Positions 25,039-34,886 of a stretch of 64,000 nucleotides of DNA are shown one piece after another. The stretch spans positions 1-64,000 of the forward strand of contig UQKE01000001.1 in NCBI GenBank assembly GCA_900541555.1, in the 5' to 3' direction. The stretch's first letter is position 1. Each line of letters begins with the position of its first letter. The DNA comes from an uncultured Porphyromonadaceae bacterium (GTDB lineage: Bacteria; Bacteroidota; Bacteroidia; Bacteroidales; Muribaculaceae). The notes beneath the pieces are model-generated. The model ran no database searches. It saw only the letters and a list, made by a program, of their open reading frames with translations, and was not told the origin of the DNA. A program made the translations under genes and the position numbers.

Positions 25039-26280
25039 TCAATATTTTATCATTTCGATTAACATGAGTTCGGCCATCGTGGTGGCGTGATTGATGACGC
25101 GATTGCGGTTGCCTGCGAATTTGAAGAGTTTGGCAACCGTTTTTCCTGAACATGTGGCTGCAATCCATACGGTGCCAACGGGCTTTTCCGGTGTTCCTCC
25201 GGATGGGCCTGCGATGCCCGATGTGGCGATGGCGCAATCGGTCGACAATCGTTTTGCCACGCCTTCTGCCATTTGGCGGACTACCGGCCCGCTGACGGCT
25301 CCTTCTTTCTCTATTGTTTCTGCATCGATTCCGAGGATGTTGGTTTTAGTTTCGTTTGCGTATGCCACTACCGAGCCTTTATAGTAAGAGGAACTGCCGG
25401 CTATTTGCGTGATTTCGTGCGCGATGTTTCCTCCGGTGCAACTTTCGGCAGTCGCGACGCTCAATGATTTGTCTTTTAAAAGGGAGCCGAGTATTTCGGC
25501 GGGTGTTTTGTCGCCTTTGCAAATCAAGTTTTTGCCAAGTATGGAGTCTAATTTGTCGCTGAGCGCATCCATTGTCGCTGAAAGTCGGCTGCTGTCGATG
25601 TCGTGTCCTGTCAGGCGCAACCGTACAACTCCCGGCTTCGGAAGATATGCGAGGTGGATGTTGCCGGGCATTTCTTGCTCGAATTTTTCAAGGATTGTGG
25701 CGAGTTTGGATTCGGAATATCCTGCAACGACAAAAGTGCGGTGGCAGATACTTTCTGTTTCGGGAAAACGCTGTTTGAGCATGGGGAAAATGTCGGTGTG
25801 GAACATTTCTTCCATTTCAAATGGGACTCCGGGCATGGAGACAAGGACTTTTCCGTCCTTTTCAAACCACATCAACGGGGCCGTCCCGACTCTATTCTGA
25901 ATCACTTTGCACGACGAAGGCACGTAGGCTTGGGCTGCTGTGAGTGCGTTGATTTGCAGTCCGCGCTTGCGCATCACTTCCAATACGTTCTTTTCAACGG
26001 CTTTGTTTAGAATCATTTCGCCTCCAAAGATTTTTCGGAGCGTTTCTTTTGTAATGTCGTCTTTGGTAGGGCCGAGTCCGCCGGTAGTGAGGACAATGTC
26101 CGTTTCTGACAGCGCTTGGCGGACAGCATGTTCGATTTGGTCGGCAGCGTCGGCTACGACGCGTATGCTTTCAATGGCCCAACCGTCGGGATTGATCTCG
26201 CGGGCGATTGTTCCGGAGTTGGTGTCGACGACTTGCCCGATTAACAGCTCGTCGCCGATGGCTATGATTGATACTTTCAT
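25039..26280 (-). CDS. cinA: CinA family nicotinamide-nucleotide amidohydrolase
   Basis: A 413-residue protein with an N-terminal molybdopterin-binding-like domain (MKVSIIAIGDELLIGQVVDTNSG; TTGGLGPTKDDITKETL) and a C-terminal PncC-type amidohydrolase domain (VATAESCTGGNIAHEIT; ATSGIAGPSGGTPEKPVGTVWI). The PncC domain deamidates nicotinamide mononucleotide for NAD recycling; the first domain may be a pyrophosphatase. The frame stays open further upstream, but the start at 26280 fits the family and avoids overlap with tsaD, which ends 13 bases before it. Confidence 0.93.
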   Translation of the reverse strand: MKVSIIAIGDELLIGQVVDTNSGTIAREINPDGWAIESIRVVADAADQIEHAVRQALSETDIVLTTGGLGPTKDDITKETLRKIFGGEMILNKAVEKNVLEVMRKRGLQINALTAAQAYVPSSCKVIQNRVGTAPLMWFEKDGKVLVSMPGVPFEMEEMFHTDIFPMLKQRFPETESICHRTFVVAGYSESKLATILEKFEQEMPGNIHLAYLPKPGVVRLRLTGHDIDSSRLSATMDALSDKLDSILGKNLICKGDKTPAEILGSLLKDKSLSVATAESCTGGNIAHEITQIAGSSSYYKGSVVAYANETKTNILGIDAETIEKEGAVSGPVVRQMAEGVAKRLSTDCAIATSGIAGPSGGTPEKPVGTVWIAATCSGKTVAKLFKFAGNRNRVINHATTMAELMLIEMIKY

Positions 26281-26293
26281 CGGATGAATGACT

Positions 26294-27313
26294 TTAAATC
26301 TCGACCCGTGCAAACGGCGCGATGTCGAGCGGACAAAATTCGTTGGCGCGGTATTTGAAATATCCGGCGATGGCAACCATGGCGGCATTGTCGGTGGTGA
26401 AAGCTCTTTTGGGGATGAATGCCGTCAAGTGTCGGCGACGGCAAAAGTCCTCGGTGGCTTTCCTTATGCCGGAATTGGCCGAAACTCCTCCTCCGATGGC
26501 GATTTGCCGTATTTCCGGATGTTCTTTTACAGCTTTTGCCAGTTTGTCGAATAGGATGTCGATGATTGTTTGTTGCAAAGAAGCCGCAAGGTCGGCTTTG
26601 TTTTTTTCGATGAAATCGGGATCTTTTTTTGTCTCATCGCGCAACGTGTATAGGAAAGAAGTTTTCAGCCCGCTAAAACTGTAATCGAGACCGGCTATAT
26701 GCGGCTTGCTGAATTTAAAGCGATTTGCATTGCCTTCTTGTGCGAGCTTGTCGATATAAGGTCCGCCGGGATAGGGCAGCCCCATGACTTTGGCGCATTT
26801 GTCGAATGCTTCTCCGGCAGCATCGTCGATCGTTTGCCCGATAATTTGCATTTTGTCAAAGTCTTCCACGATGATAATTTGCGAATTTCCGCCGGATACC
26901 AACAAGCACATGTATGGAAATTCGGGCACGACAGTCGATTCGTCTTCTTTGATGAAATGGGAGAGCACATGTCCGTGAAGATGGTTCACGCATACCATCG
27001 GGATGCCGAGCGCGGTCGACAAGCCTTTTGCAAACGATGTGCCTACCAATAGCGAGCCGATTAGTCCCGGGCCTGCGGTGAAGGCAATGGCGCTGATGTC
27101 GTTTTTTTGGATTCCTGCGCGCTTTATCGCTTCGGAGACCACCGGCACGATGTTTTGCTGGTGGGCGCGAGAGGCCAGTTCCGGCACGACGCCTCCATAA
27201 GCTTCATGCACGCTTTGGCTTGCAATGACGTTGGATAGCAGAATGCCGTCTTTGATGATGGCGGCTGAGGTATCGTCGCACGACGATTCGATTCCTAAAA
27301 TAATATCGCTCAT
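26294..27313 (-). CDS. tsaD: tRNA N6-adenosine threonylcarbamoyltransferase
   Basis: A 339-residue cytoplasmic enzyme that attaches the threonylcarbamoyl group to A37 of ANN-decoding tRNAs. The metal-binding HxxxH is in CVNHLHGHVLSHF (about 108-116), the ATPase fold shows ILGIESSCDDTSAAI and LVSGGNSQIIIVED, and IAIGGGVSANSGIRK is present. The start at 27313 is preferred to an ATG 8 codons upstream because it matches the family N-terminus. TACCTTTG (27335-27342) lies 21 bases upstream. cinA follows with a 13-base gap. Confidence 0.95.
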   Translation of the reverse strand: MSDIILGIESSCDDTSAAIIKDGILLSNVIASQSVHEAYGGVVPELASRAHQQNIVPVVSEAIKRAGIQKNDISAIAFTAGPGLIGSLLVGTSFAKGLSTALGIPMVCVNHLHGHVLSHFIKEDESTVVPEFPYMCLLVSGGNSQIIIVEDFDKMQIIGQTIDDAAGEAFDKCAKVMGLPYPGGPYIDKLAQEGNANRFKFSKPHIAGLDYSFSGLKTSFLYTLRDETKKDPDFIEKNKADLAASLQQTIIDILFDKLAKAVKEHPEIRQIAIGGGVSANSGIRKATEDFCRRRHLTAFIPKRAFTTDNAAMVAIAGYFKYRANEFCPLDIAPFARVEI

Positions 27314-27334
27314 GATACATGTGGAAATATGGCG

Positions 27335-27342
27335 CAAAGGTA
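27335..27342 (-). promoter_or_regulatory. Putative -7 box of the tsaD-cinA promoter
   Basis: TACCTTTG on the minus strand, 21 bases before the chosen ATG. No clear -33 TTTG. Confidence 0.45.
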
Positions 27343-27391
27343 CGATGTTTTATTGAAATGCGGAATATTTCCAATCGTGCGGGTGGTGTCG

Positions 27392-28357
27392 TTATTTTTT
27401 TAGCAGTCTTGATATTGCTATGCAAAGCCGGGGGCTGATATTGTAGATGTTTGCCATATATTTTCGTATGCCATTGTGTCGATAATGCAACCGTTTGATA
27501 CCAAGCTCTTTCAATGTTTGCGGCAATATTTTTCTTTCTTGCCCATATTGAATATCTGAAATTGTTCGAATTAAGTTAATAATTAGTGCGGCAGAGATGT
27601 TTTTATAGTACGGCTGATCGGGATATTTTTTTGATAATTCAACAACAGTAGCGATTGTTTTTATGAGACTTTGGTATTTATTAGGGCTATAGCTATTTGT
27701 AAGATTTCCAATTCGTGTAACATATATATAAGGACTTTCGTTCACAAATTTCACTTTTGTTGCTTGTATTGTTACGCGTGCCATAAATTCCATGTCTCCT
27801 GTATGTGTAATTTGGGGAGTGAAGAATAGGTTACGGCTAATGAGAAAGTCTTTTTTCATAAAAAAAGCCCAAACAAAACCACATTCATCAAATACGGTCC
27901 TTAAAAACATGTCACCAGACATGACCGTCGTATTTTCTGAAAGGCGTTCACCTTTATAAGGGGGAAGAGGATTTCCATTTTCGTCAATTCGTTCCCATTT
28001 GAACCACATCAAATCTAAATCATTTGTTTTGGCAGTTTCGATCAAATGATGCAGGCAATTTGGTTTGATATAGTCGTCGGAATCAATAAACCAAAGGAAT
28101 TCGCCGGCAGCTTCTTTCATACCGGTGTTGCGTGCCATGCAAACACCTTGATTAATAGTGGAGACAATTTTTATATTGCAATGGGATGACGCATAATTTT
28201 GCGCAATCTCAAATGTTCTGTCATCAGAACCATCATTGACAATGATAATTTCATACTCGTTGGATTGCAAGTCTTGTTTCAAACAGGAATCGATGCATCT
28301 GCTTATATGCTTTTCATCATTGTAGACTGGAATGATTATTGATAAAATCGTATTCAT
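27392..28357 (-). CDS. Glycosyltransferase family 2 protein
   Basis: A 321-residue GT-A glycosyltransferase: LSIIIPVYNDEKHISRCIDSCLKQ at the N-terminus, YEIIIVNDGSDDRT, MARNTGMKEAAGEFLWFIDSDDYI with the metal-binding DSDD. It probably transfers a sugar in polysaccharide or lipopolysaccharide synthesis; donor and acceptor are unknown. It stands alone between tsaD and the glycogen genes rather than in a capsule locus, and its base content looks more AT-rich than its neighbours, which hints at acquisition. The ATG at 28357 fits the usual GT2 start. Confidence 0.87.
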   Translation of the reverse strand: MNTILSIIIPVYNDEKHISRCIDSCLKQDLQSNEYEIIIVNDGSDDRTFEIAQNYASSHCNIKIVSTINQGVCMARNTGMKEAAGEFLWFIDSDDYIKPNCLHHLIETAKTNDLDLMWFKWERIDENGNPLPPYKGERLSENTTVMSGDMFLRTVFDECGFVWAFFMKKDFLISRNLFFTPQITHTGDMEFMARVTIQATKVKFVNESPYIYVTRIGNLTNSYSPNKYQSLIKTIATVVELSKKYPDQPYYKNISAALIINLIRTISDIQYGQERKILPQTLKELGIKRLHYRHNGIRKYMANIYNISPRLCIAISRLLKK

Positions 28358-28375
28358 GTGGATATTTTGGGTGTG

Positions 28376-28411
28376 CAAATATAGTCAAAACTCTGTGCAT
28401 GATAAAACAAA
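28376..28411 (-). promoter_or_regulatory. Putative promoter of the glycosyltransferase
   Basis: TATATTTG (28376-28383) on the minus strand, with TTTG (28408-28411) 24 bases upstream, a long spacer. Leader about 12 bases. Confidence 0.4.
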
Positions 28412-28458
28412 CTTATTCATTTTGCTTGTTTCTAATAGCATGCAATATTTCCATCCAA

Positions 28459-28497
28459 AAAACAATCATGGCATCCACACAACGGGGATGCCATGAT
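28459..28497 (-). terminator. Terminator after the alpha-glucan phosphorylase gene
   Basis: ATCATGGCATCC (28465-28476) and GGATGCCATGAT (28486-28497) form a perfect 12-bp stem with a 9-base loop; on the minus strand it is followed by TTGTTTTTTGG. Confidence 0.8.
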
Positions 28498-28519
28498 CGG
28501 TTGTTGAAAGTTAGTGTTT

Positions 28520-31069
28520 TTAGAACCACTTTAAGTATGCGAAACTTTGGCGATGCGCAAGTGCTTGATTTTTCGGGTAAATGCGGAAGCCATAGTGGAA
28601 CATTCCGGACACGTCGATTTTGTGCGTCAGTTCGTAAGAAACGACGTCGCCATCTCTGCTCGTTTCTTTAAGCTCATGACGGTCGAGATATTTTTGCTGT
28701 CCTTCTTCCACCGAGTAGACGACCATTTCTACGCCAATGCTGTCGGCCAATCCGTTGGTGTTGATTTTTGCGGTAACTTTAAACTTGTCCCCGAAAGAGT
28801 TGGCGCTTGGATCGATTGTGCTTGATTCGAGCACCTTGATGCCGTCCCAACGTGACGCAACAAATTCTTTCCATGCAACGATTTCTTTCGCTTTTGCAAA
28901 ATCGTTCTTCTTCAAGTCTTTGGCATATTTGCTTTCTTTCAAATAGAAACGTCCGATATAATCGTCGATCATTCGTTTCATTGTGAAATTGGGCGCAATA
29001 TGCGCGATCGAATTTTTGATGTATTGAATCCATTCCGGCGAATAGCCTTTTGAATTTTTTGCAAAATAAAGCGGAATGATTTCGTTTTCGAGCATTGAGT
29101 AGATTGTCGCAGCATCCAATTGATCTTGTTGGTTTTGATCGGTGAAGGTGCGTTTGTCGGTCAATGCCCATCCTGCGCCTTCGCGATACCCTTCGTACCA
29201 CCATCCGTCGAGCACGGAGAAATTGAGCACTCCGTTCATTTCCGCTTTTTCTCCGGATGTGCCGGACGCTTCGAGCGGTCGCGTCGGGGTGTTCAACCAA
29301 ATGTCTACGCCGGAAACGAGGCGTTTGGCAAGCGTCATGTCGTAGTTTTCAAGGAAAATGACTTTGCCGAGGAATTGCGGCATGCGCGAGATTTCAATGA
29401 TTCGTTTGATGAGACCTTGCCCTGCGCCGTCGGCCGGATGGGCTTTCCCTGCGAACACGAACTGCACGGGGAATTGTTCGTTGTTGACGATTTTTGCCAA
29501 ACGGTCGAGGTCGGTAAACAGCAGGTGTGCGCGTTTGTAAGTTGCAAACCGGCGGGCGAATCCGATAATTAGCGCGTTAGGATTGATCTTGTCGATGATT
29601 GAGACGATTCTCGATGGGTCGCCTTGGTTTTTCAGCCATGTCTCTTTGAATTCGCGTTTGACATAATTGATGAATTTGTTTTTCAATGCAACGCGGATTT
29701 TCCATATTTCTTCTTCCTTTGCTTTCAGGATCGGAGCCCATGTCATTTCATCGGACTGCGCTTCCATGTAGTTCGGGCCGAATGTTTTGGCATAGAACGC
29801 TTTCCATTCGGAGGCGGCCCATGTTGGCATGTGCACGCCATTTGTCACGTATGACACATGGGATTCTTCGGGGGCATAGCCTTTCCAGACGCCTTGGAAC
29901 ATGTGTTTCGACACTTCGCCGTGCAGCCAGCTTACGCCGTTGGATTCTTGGCAAGTGTTCAGCGCGAATACGCTCATGGAGAAGCGTTCGTTGGTATCGG
30001 GGTTTTCACGCCCCATATTCATCAAATCAGACCATGAGATGCCCAATTTGGCAGGGAACTCGCCCATATATTTCCCAAACAAGCTTTCTTCGAAGTAGTC
30101 GTGTCCGGCGGGAACGGGGGTGTGTACTGTATATAACCCTGTCGCGCGGACAACTTCGAGCGCTGTGTTGAAATCCAAATGGTCGTTTTGAACGTATTCA
30201 ACGAGGCGTTGCAAGTTGAGCAGAGCCGCGTGGCCTTCGTTGCAATGATAAAGTTCGGTGTTGATGCCAAGGGCGCGCAACATGATAATGCCGCCGATGC
30301 CCAACAAATATTCTTGCTTGATGCGGTTTTCCCAATCACCGCCGTAAAGTTTGTGGGTGATGGGCCGGTCGAATTCGGAATTGAGGTTGGTGTCGGTGTC
30401 GAGCAAATATAATTTTACGCGTCCGACATTGACACGCCAAATGTTGCAATAGATGTCGCGTCCCGGATAGGGCACGGCAAGCACCATCGGCGTTCCGTCC
30501 GAATTAAGCACTGGCTCTACCGGTATTTGGTTGAAGTTTTGCGCTACGTATTCGGCAATTTGTTGGCCGTCCATTGAAAGTGTTTGGTTGAAATAGCCAT
30601 ATCGGTACAAGAAACCGACGGCTGTCATGTTGATACATGAGTCGGATGCTTCCTTGATGTAGTCGCCGGCAAGGACGCCAAGGCCTCCGGAATAGATTTT
30701 AAGCGCGCTGCAAAGCCCATATTCCATGCTGAAATAGGAGATGGAAGGAACGTCCTTGCGCAACGGCTTTTTCATGTAGTTTTTAAACTCTTTGTAGACT
30801 TCATTCAGGCGTGCCAAAAAAAGTTCGTCTTTTGCAAGCGATTGGTATTTTTCAAAACTCAATTTTTGCAATAATAGGACCGGATTTTCCCCGGTGTCCC
30901 TCCATGTATCAGGGTCGATGTCGTGGAATAATTTTTTAGCATCGCTATTCCATGACCACCAAACGTTATGAGCAAGTTCGTCCAAACATTTCAGTTTGGC
31001 AGGCAATTCTGCATAAACAGTAATGTCTCTCCATACGGGAGCGTTCGTGTTGCTTACTTTAAGATTCAT
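28520..31069 (-). CDS. glgP: Alpha-glucan family phosphorylase
   Basis: An 849-residue GT35 enzyme that degrades glycogen to glucose-1-phosphate. It is the phosphorylase type with N-terminal [39 protein letters not shown] (about 109-133), [28 protein letters not shown] and a Lys site region [21 protein letters not shown] for pyridoxal phosphate. A beta-rich C-terminal domain (about 740-849) is present, as in the Thermus/Bacteroidota form. It follows the glycogen synthase gene by 41 bases and ends at a strong terminator; the two genes form a glycogen turnover operon. Confidence 0.92.
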   Translation of the reverse strand: MNLKVSNTNAPVWRDITVYAELPAKLKCLDELAHNVWWSWNSDAKKLFHDIDPDTWRDTGENPVLLLQKLSFEKYQSLAKDELFLARLNEVYKEFKNYMKKPLRKDVPSISYFSMEYGLCSALKIYSGGLGVLAGDYIKEASDSCINMTAVGFLYRYGYFNQTLSMDGQQIAEYVAQNFNQIPVEPVLNSDGTPMVLAVPYPGRDIYCNIWRVNVGRVKLYLLDTDTNLNSEFDRPITHKLYGGDWENRIKQEYLLGIGGIIMLRALGINTELYHCNEGHAALLNLQRLVEYVQNDHLDFNTALEVVRATGLYTVHTPVPAGHDYFEESLFGKYMGEFPAKLGISWSDLMNMGRENPDTNERFSMSVFALNTCQESNGVSWLHGEVSKHMFQGVWKGYAPEESHVSYVTNGVHMPTWAASEWKAFYAKTFGPNYMEAQSDEMTWAPILKAKEEEIWKIRVALKNKFINYVKREFKETWLKNQGDPSRIVSIIDKINPNALIIGFARRFATYKRAHLLFTDLDRLAKIVNNEQFPVQFVFAGKAHPADGAGQGLIKRIIEISRMPQFLGKVIFLENYDMTLAKRLVSGVDIWLNTPTRPLEASGTSGEKAEMNGVLNFSVLDGWWYEGYREGAGWALTDKRTFTDQNQQDQLDAATIYSMLENEIIPLYFAKNSKGYSPEWIQYIKNSIAHIAPNFTMKRMIDDYIGRFYLKESKYAKDLKKNDFAKAKEIVAWKEFVASRWDGIKVLESSTIDPSANSFGDKFKVTAKINTNGLADSIGVEMVVYSVEEGQQKYLDRHELKETSRDGDVVSYELTHKIDVSGMFHYGFRIYPKNQALAHRQSFAYLKWF

Positions 31070-31089
31070 AATGTGTCTATTTAGTTATA

Positions 31090-31104
31090 TCCGGCAGAGC
31101 CGGA
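31090..31104 (-). other. Intercistronic GC-rich hairpin between glycogen genes
   Basis: TCCGGC-AGA-GCCGGA, a perfect 6-bp stem with a 3-base loop, between the synthase stop and the phosphorylase start. No T-run follows, so it is more likely an mRNA stability element than a terminator. Confidence 0.3.
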
Positions 31105-31110
31105 ATGTTG

Positions 31111-32766
31111 TTATTGTTTTTGTTTTTGTTTGTTTTTCAATGCAATGTCGTAGGCGGCGCGGTAATATTCGATAAATTGTTCCCATGTGGATTTTTTCGA
31201 AGTTTCGATAGCGGCGCCGGTGATTCTTCTGATTTGCGCCGGTTTGGCAGACATCAATTCCTTGATGCAGGAAACAATATCGGACACGGCAGTCTCGTAA
31301 TTGGAATCGGTGCGGTGCACGACTTTTGCCCCGCAAACTTTGAAATCGTTTTCAAATTCGGATAAAAGCCATTGGCCGAAACCCGACAAATCGGTTGTAA
31401 TAGTCGGGACGCCGAAGGCAAGTCCTTCTTGGGGCGTATATCCCCACGGCTCATAGTAGGAGGGGAATACGGCAGCGTCGAAGCCGGGGAGGAGCTCGTA
31501 GTATGTCATGTCGAATATGCCGTCGTTGCCGTTCAAATAGCAAGGGACATATATGACATTTACGTTGGTTTGCGAACCGTTGAGCAAACCTAAATATTCA
31601 ATTCGATTATAGATCGTGTCGGATGAATAGTTGTGGAGCGTGTGCGTGATGACAGGTTCTGCGAGCGCGTCGGATTGTTTCGCTGCGTTTTGCAACCGAG
31701 AGTGCAAATCGGCTCTTGGCGACATGCTCCATGCAGGCACAAGGATAAACGCGATGGCAGCTCGGGCCGGATTCTCGTTGCGCAAGGTGTTGACGGCATC
31801 AATAAACATGTCGATGCCCTTGTTGCGATATTCATTTCGTCCGGCAGTTGCAAAGAGAAACGTGTTTTTGGAAAATGATTTTCCTGTCAATGCCGAAGCA
31901 ACGTCGAGCAATTTGTCGCGTGCTTTTTTGCGCACGGAATCGTATTCTTTTCTTTTCGGAACGAATGCGAGTTCGAAACCGTTAGGTGTTATGAAGGGGC
32001 GTATTTCAAGCAATTGTTCGCATTCGTCGGCTGTGACTTTGCTTACGGTTGTGAAGCAATCGGCGTTGTGTGCGGCTGCTTTTTCGAGCGAGTGTTTCGA
32101 TTGCATGTTCAATTCGGCTGCCATTTGGTCGCCGTTGTAATTGTGGAAATACTTGTACAACGGTTTGTTGTTTCCGCAAATGCTTCGACCGATGCTTGTG
32201 GCGTGTGTCGTGAATACGGTGGCGATATTTGGCGCATAGGTTTTCAAATAGAGCAACCCCATCCCGGTAGTCCATTCGTTGAAATGGGCCACGATTTTGT
32301 CGTTGCGGCGAGCGATGAATGCTGCACAGCTCCTGATCACCATGGCTGCTGCGACGGCAAATGCGCAGCCTTCGTCATAATCTCCATAGGCATGCAAGGA
32401 ATCGACTTGGTAGCGTTCCCACATTTCTGCATATATTTCATTCTTTCGAGCGTATAGCGCGTCGAATTTCACAAGTATCGCGACAGGCGATCCCGGAATG
32501 AGCCATTTTCCTATGCGGACGCTGATTCCATCGGGCAAATTCGCTTGATTGCGCCATTCTTTGAGCAGCGTTTTTGATTCTTTGAAAAATGGGGAAGGGT
32601 TTTCTTTTGTCCAAACGTCAGGGCCGACAAATATCATGTTGTTGCCCAATTGTTTGCACAATATTTTTGCTTTTGTGGATAGAACGGTGTATATGCCGCC
32701 GACTTTGTTGCAAACCTCCCAGCTTGTTTCAAATAGAATCGTCGGATTTTCTATATTGTCAGACAT
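31111..32766 (-). CDS. Glycogen synthase, GT3-like
   Basis: A 551-residue glycosyltransferase resembling the eukaryotic-type glycogen synthase: TILFETSWEVCNKVGGIYTVLSTKA at the N-terminus, AHFNEWTTGMGLLYL, FTTHATSIGRSI, TPNGFEL, and YYEPWGYTPQEGLAFGVPTITTDLSGFGQW with the acidic catalytic region. It builds the glucan chain that the phosphorylase downstream degrades. The whole protein is shorter than yeast Gsy (about 700), as expected for Bacteroidota. Donor (UDP- or ADP-glucose) is not readable. TATCTTTG (32788-32795) lies 21 bases upstream. Confidence 0.88.
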   Translation of the reverse strand: MSDNIENPTILFETSWEVCNKVGGIYTVLSTKAKILCKQLGNNMIFVGPDVWTKENPSPFFKESKTLLKEWRNQANLPDGISVRIGKWLIPGSPVAILVKFDALYARKNEIYAEMWERYQVDSLHAYGDYDEGCAFAVAAAMVIRSCAAFIARRNDKIVAHFNEWTTGMGLLYLKTYAPNIATVFTTHATSIGRSICGNNKPLYKYFHNYNGDQMAAELNMQSKHSLEKAAAHNADCFTTVSKVTADECEQLLEIRPFITPNGFELAFVPKRKEYDSVRKKARDKLLDVASALTGKSFSKNTFLFATAGRNEYRNKGIDMFIDAVNTLRNENPARAAIAFILVPAWSMSPRADLHSRLQNAAKQSDALAEPVITHTLHNYSSDTIYNRIEYLGLLNGSQTNVNVIYVPCYLNGNDGIFDMTYYELLPGFDAAVFPSYYEPWGYTPQEGLAFGVPTITTDLSGFGQWLLSEFENDFKVCGAKVVHRTDSNYETAVSDIVSCIKELMSAKPAQIRRITGAAIETSKKSTWEQFIEYYRAAYDIALKNKQKQKQ

Positions 32767-32787
32767 TTAATCGTATTTTTCAAGGTG

Positions 32788-32795
32788 CAAAGATA
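32788..32795 (-). promoter_or_regulatory. Putative -7 box of the glycogen operon
   Basis: TATCTTTG on the minus strand, 21 bases before the synthase ATG; no clear -33. Confidence 0.45.
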
Positions 32796-32930
32796 TGACT
32801 TTTTTTCGGATGCTCATAAAGTGGCATCTTAATATTCATTGTGGCGCGAGGATGTTTATGTATGTGATTGATGTATAATAAGTTGATTGGGCGGTGCAAA
32901 TTGTTCTTTTGGCATATGGAATGGAAAGTG

Positions 32931-32961
32931 TTGCACGTAGAGGTCGTCTGTTGTAATTTTG
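32931..32961 (+). promoter_or_regulatory. Putative promoter of the YeiH-like gene
   Basis: TTGC (32931-32934, imperfect -33), 19-base spacer, TAATTTTG (32954-32961). The ATG at 32977 follows after 15 bases. Confidence 0.45.
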
Positions 32962-32976
32962 CAAAAAAATAGGGTT

Positions 32977-34047
32977 ATGTTTGAAAAAGGAACAAGGGGA
33001 AATACTTTGCACGGTATTTTGTTGATAGCGTTGTTTTCGTGTGCGGCGTTTTATATTGCGGAAATTCCGTTTGTAAGAAAAATGTCGTTCAGTCCGCTGA
33101 TTGTGGGCATCATTTTAGGAATGTTGTATGCCAACAGCTTGCGGAATCGATTGCCGGAGACATGGGTGCCGGGCATAAAATTCTGTACAAAGCAATTATT
33201 GCGTGCGGGAATCGTATTGTATGGATTTCGCCTGACGTTGTCGCAGGTGGCGCAAGTGGGATTGTCGGCAGTAGTGGTCGACTTGATTATTGTTTGCGGA
33301 ACGATATTTTTAGGCGTTTGGCTTGGCCGATTGCTGAAATTGGATTCCGACACGGCATTGATGACGGCTACCGGCAGTTCTATTTGCGGCGCGGCTGCTG
33401 TGCTGGGGGCCGAACCGGTTGTGAAATGCGAAAGCCATAAGACGGCGATTGCCGTGTCGACGGTTGTGATATTCGGGACGATTGCGATGTTTTTGTATCC
33501 GGTCATGTATCGGACGGGTGTGCTTGACGGCCTCGACAATATGCAAGTGGCGGTTTATACCGGTAGCACATTGCACGAAGTGGCGCATGTGGCGGGTGCC
33601 GGAAATGCAATGGATCCGACGGATGCTACCGGCATAGCGGGAACGGCAACCATTACGAAAATGATACGTGTGATGATGCTCGCTCCGGTGCTTGTGGTAA
33701 TGGGGTTTGTGCTGTCGCGAACGAGAGGAAAAGCGAAAGGGAATGGCAAAAGCAAGATTATGGTGCCATGGTTTGCTTTCGGTTTTATAGGCGTGATTTG
33801 CTTGAATTCGTTGCTTCAATATTTGACAGGGGCGGAAAGCGTGAAAGACATTCCTTTGAATGGCGCAATAGAGTATATCGACACGTTTTTGCTTACAATG
33901 GCAATGACGGCGCTTGGGACGGATACGAGCATCGATAAATTCAAGAAAGCAGGCGCCAAACCGTTTGTGTTGGCATTGCTGCTGTTCGGTTGGCTTGTAG
34001 GCGGCGGATATTTGTTGGCTCGCTGGTTGGTGCCGGCTTTGGCTTGA
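32977..34047 (+). CDS. YeiH/PSE family putative sulfate exporter
   Basis: A 356-residue inner-membrane protein with about ten hydrophobic segments. The signatures of the YeiH family are visible: SFSPLIVGIILGMLYANSLR, QLLRAGIVLYGFRLTLSQV, ATGSSICGAAAVLG, YTGSTLHEVAHVAGAG. The family is annotated as putative sulfate exporters on limited evidence. A TTG at 32959 would extend it by six residues, but the ATG at 32977 is favoured, with a promoter box 15 bases upstream. It converges on rlmH with only 3 bases between stops. Confidence 0.83.
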   Translation: MFEKGTRGNTLHGILLIALFSCAAFYIAEIPFVRKMSFSPLIVGIILGMLYANSLRNRLPETWVPGIKFCTKQLLRAGIVLYGFRLTLSQVAQVGLSAVVVDLIIVCGTIFLGVWLGRLLKLDSDTALMTATGSSICGAAAVLGAEPVVKCESHKTAIAVSTVVIFGTIAMFLYPVMYRTGVLDGLDNMQVAVYTGSTLHEVAHVAGAGNAMDPTDATGIAGTATITKMIRVMMLAPVLVVMGFVLSRTRGKAKGNGKSKIMVPWFAFGFIGVICLNSLLQYLTGAESVKDIPLNGAIEYIDTFLLTMAMTALGTDTSIDKFKKAGAKPFVLALLLFGWLVGGGYLLARWLVPALA

Positions 34048-34050
34048 TTC

Positions 34051-34521
34051 TTATTCGTGATGATAGGGTTCGTTGTGGAGGATGGTGAAAGCGCGATAAA
34101 GTTGTTCGACAAAAACGAGGCGAATCAAGTCGTGGGGAAACGTCATGCGTGAAAGCGACAGCATTTCATTGGCTCGCGCATATACGTCGGCGGAAAAACC
34201 ATAAGGCCCTCCGACAACAAACACAATGCGTTTCGGGACTGTCTGCATTTTTTTTGCCATAAATGCAGAAAATTCTTTGGAGGATAATTCCTTGCCTTTT
34301 TCGTCGAGCAGCACAACATAGTCGGATTTCTCAAACTCATTGGCAAACATGACGCCTTCTGCGCTTTTTTGCAGTTCTTGTGTCATGTTTTTTGTGTTTT
34401 TTGCCTCGGGAAGACATCGAATAGAAAAGGGGATGTAGCGATTGATTCGTTTCGCGTAATCGTTGATGCTCTCGGCATATATGTCGAGAGTTTTCCCAAT
34501 GGCGAGAAGGCAAATTTTCAT
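34051..34521 (-). CDS. rlmH: 23S rRNA (pseudouridine1915-N3)-methyltransferase
   Basis: A 156-residue SPOUT methyltransferase. The knotted SAM-binding region shows VVLLDEKGKELSSKEFS, IVFVVGGPYGFS and MTFPHDLIRLVFVEQLYRAF, and it ends with the family tail ILHNEPYHHE. It modifies position 1915 in 23S rRNA of assembled ribosomes. Length is exact for the family. TAAGTTTG at 34541-34548 could start its transcript. Confidence 0.95.
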   Translation of the reverse strand: MKICLLAIGKTLDIYAESINDYAKRINRYIPFSIRCLPEAKNTKNMTQELQKSAEGVMFANEFEKSDYVVLLDEKGKELSSKEFSAFMAKKMQTVPKRIVFVVGGPYGFSADVYARANEMLSLSRMTFPHDLIRLVFVEQLYRAFTILHNEPYHHE

Positions 34522-34540
34522 GACCGTACAATTCTTTGTG

Positions 34541-34548
34541 CAAACTTA
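34541..34548 (-). promoter_or_regulatory. Putative -7 box of rlmH
   Basis: TAAGTTTG on the minus strand, 19 bases before the ATG; no clear -33. Confidence 0.4.
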
Positions 34549-34812
34549 ATGGCTTTTGGCTGAAATTTTTTATTTCTTCGGATTTTTTATTGCGAAAGGT
34601 TGGTTGCTGCGGGTGAATAGGGATGGACAATCTTTTCAAAATTTTTCAAATTAAGTAAACTCTTTGCATTTCGCTTGCCTTGCACTAATTTGAATAATAT
34701 CGGCTGCGGCTCGGGAAAACAATTTCAAACAAGTTTGATTGTTTTCCGCTCGGCTTGCGCTATATTTGGATAATATAGGCTGCGGCTCGGGAAATGCAAA
34801 TTGAGTAAACTC

Positions 34813-34843
34813 TTTGCATTTCGCTCACCTTGCACTATATTTG
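34813..34843 (+). promoter_or_regulatory. Additional promoter in repeat unit 3
   Basis: TTTG (34813-34816), 19-base spacer, TATATTTG (34836-34843). Same spacing as the promoter next to rpiB, one repeat unit upstream. Confidence 0.55.
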
Positions 34844-34886
34844 GATAATATAGGCTGCGGTTCGGAAATGCAAATTGAGTAAACTC

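Noticed and set aside
32959..32976. Start of the YeiH-like gene at the TTG at 32959
   Set aside because: It lies on the -7 box (TAATTTTG, 32954-32961), so it would be untranscribed; ATG at 32977 is better.
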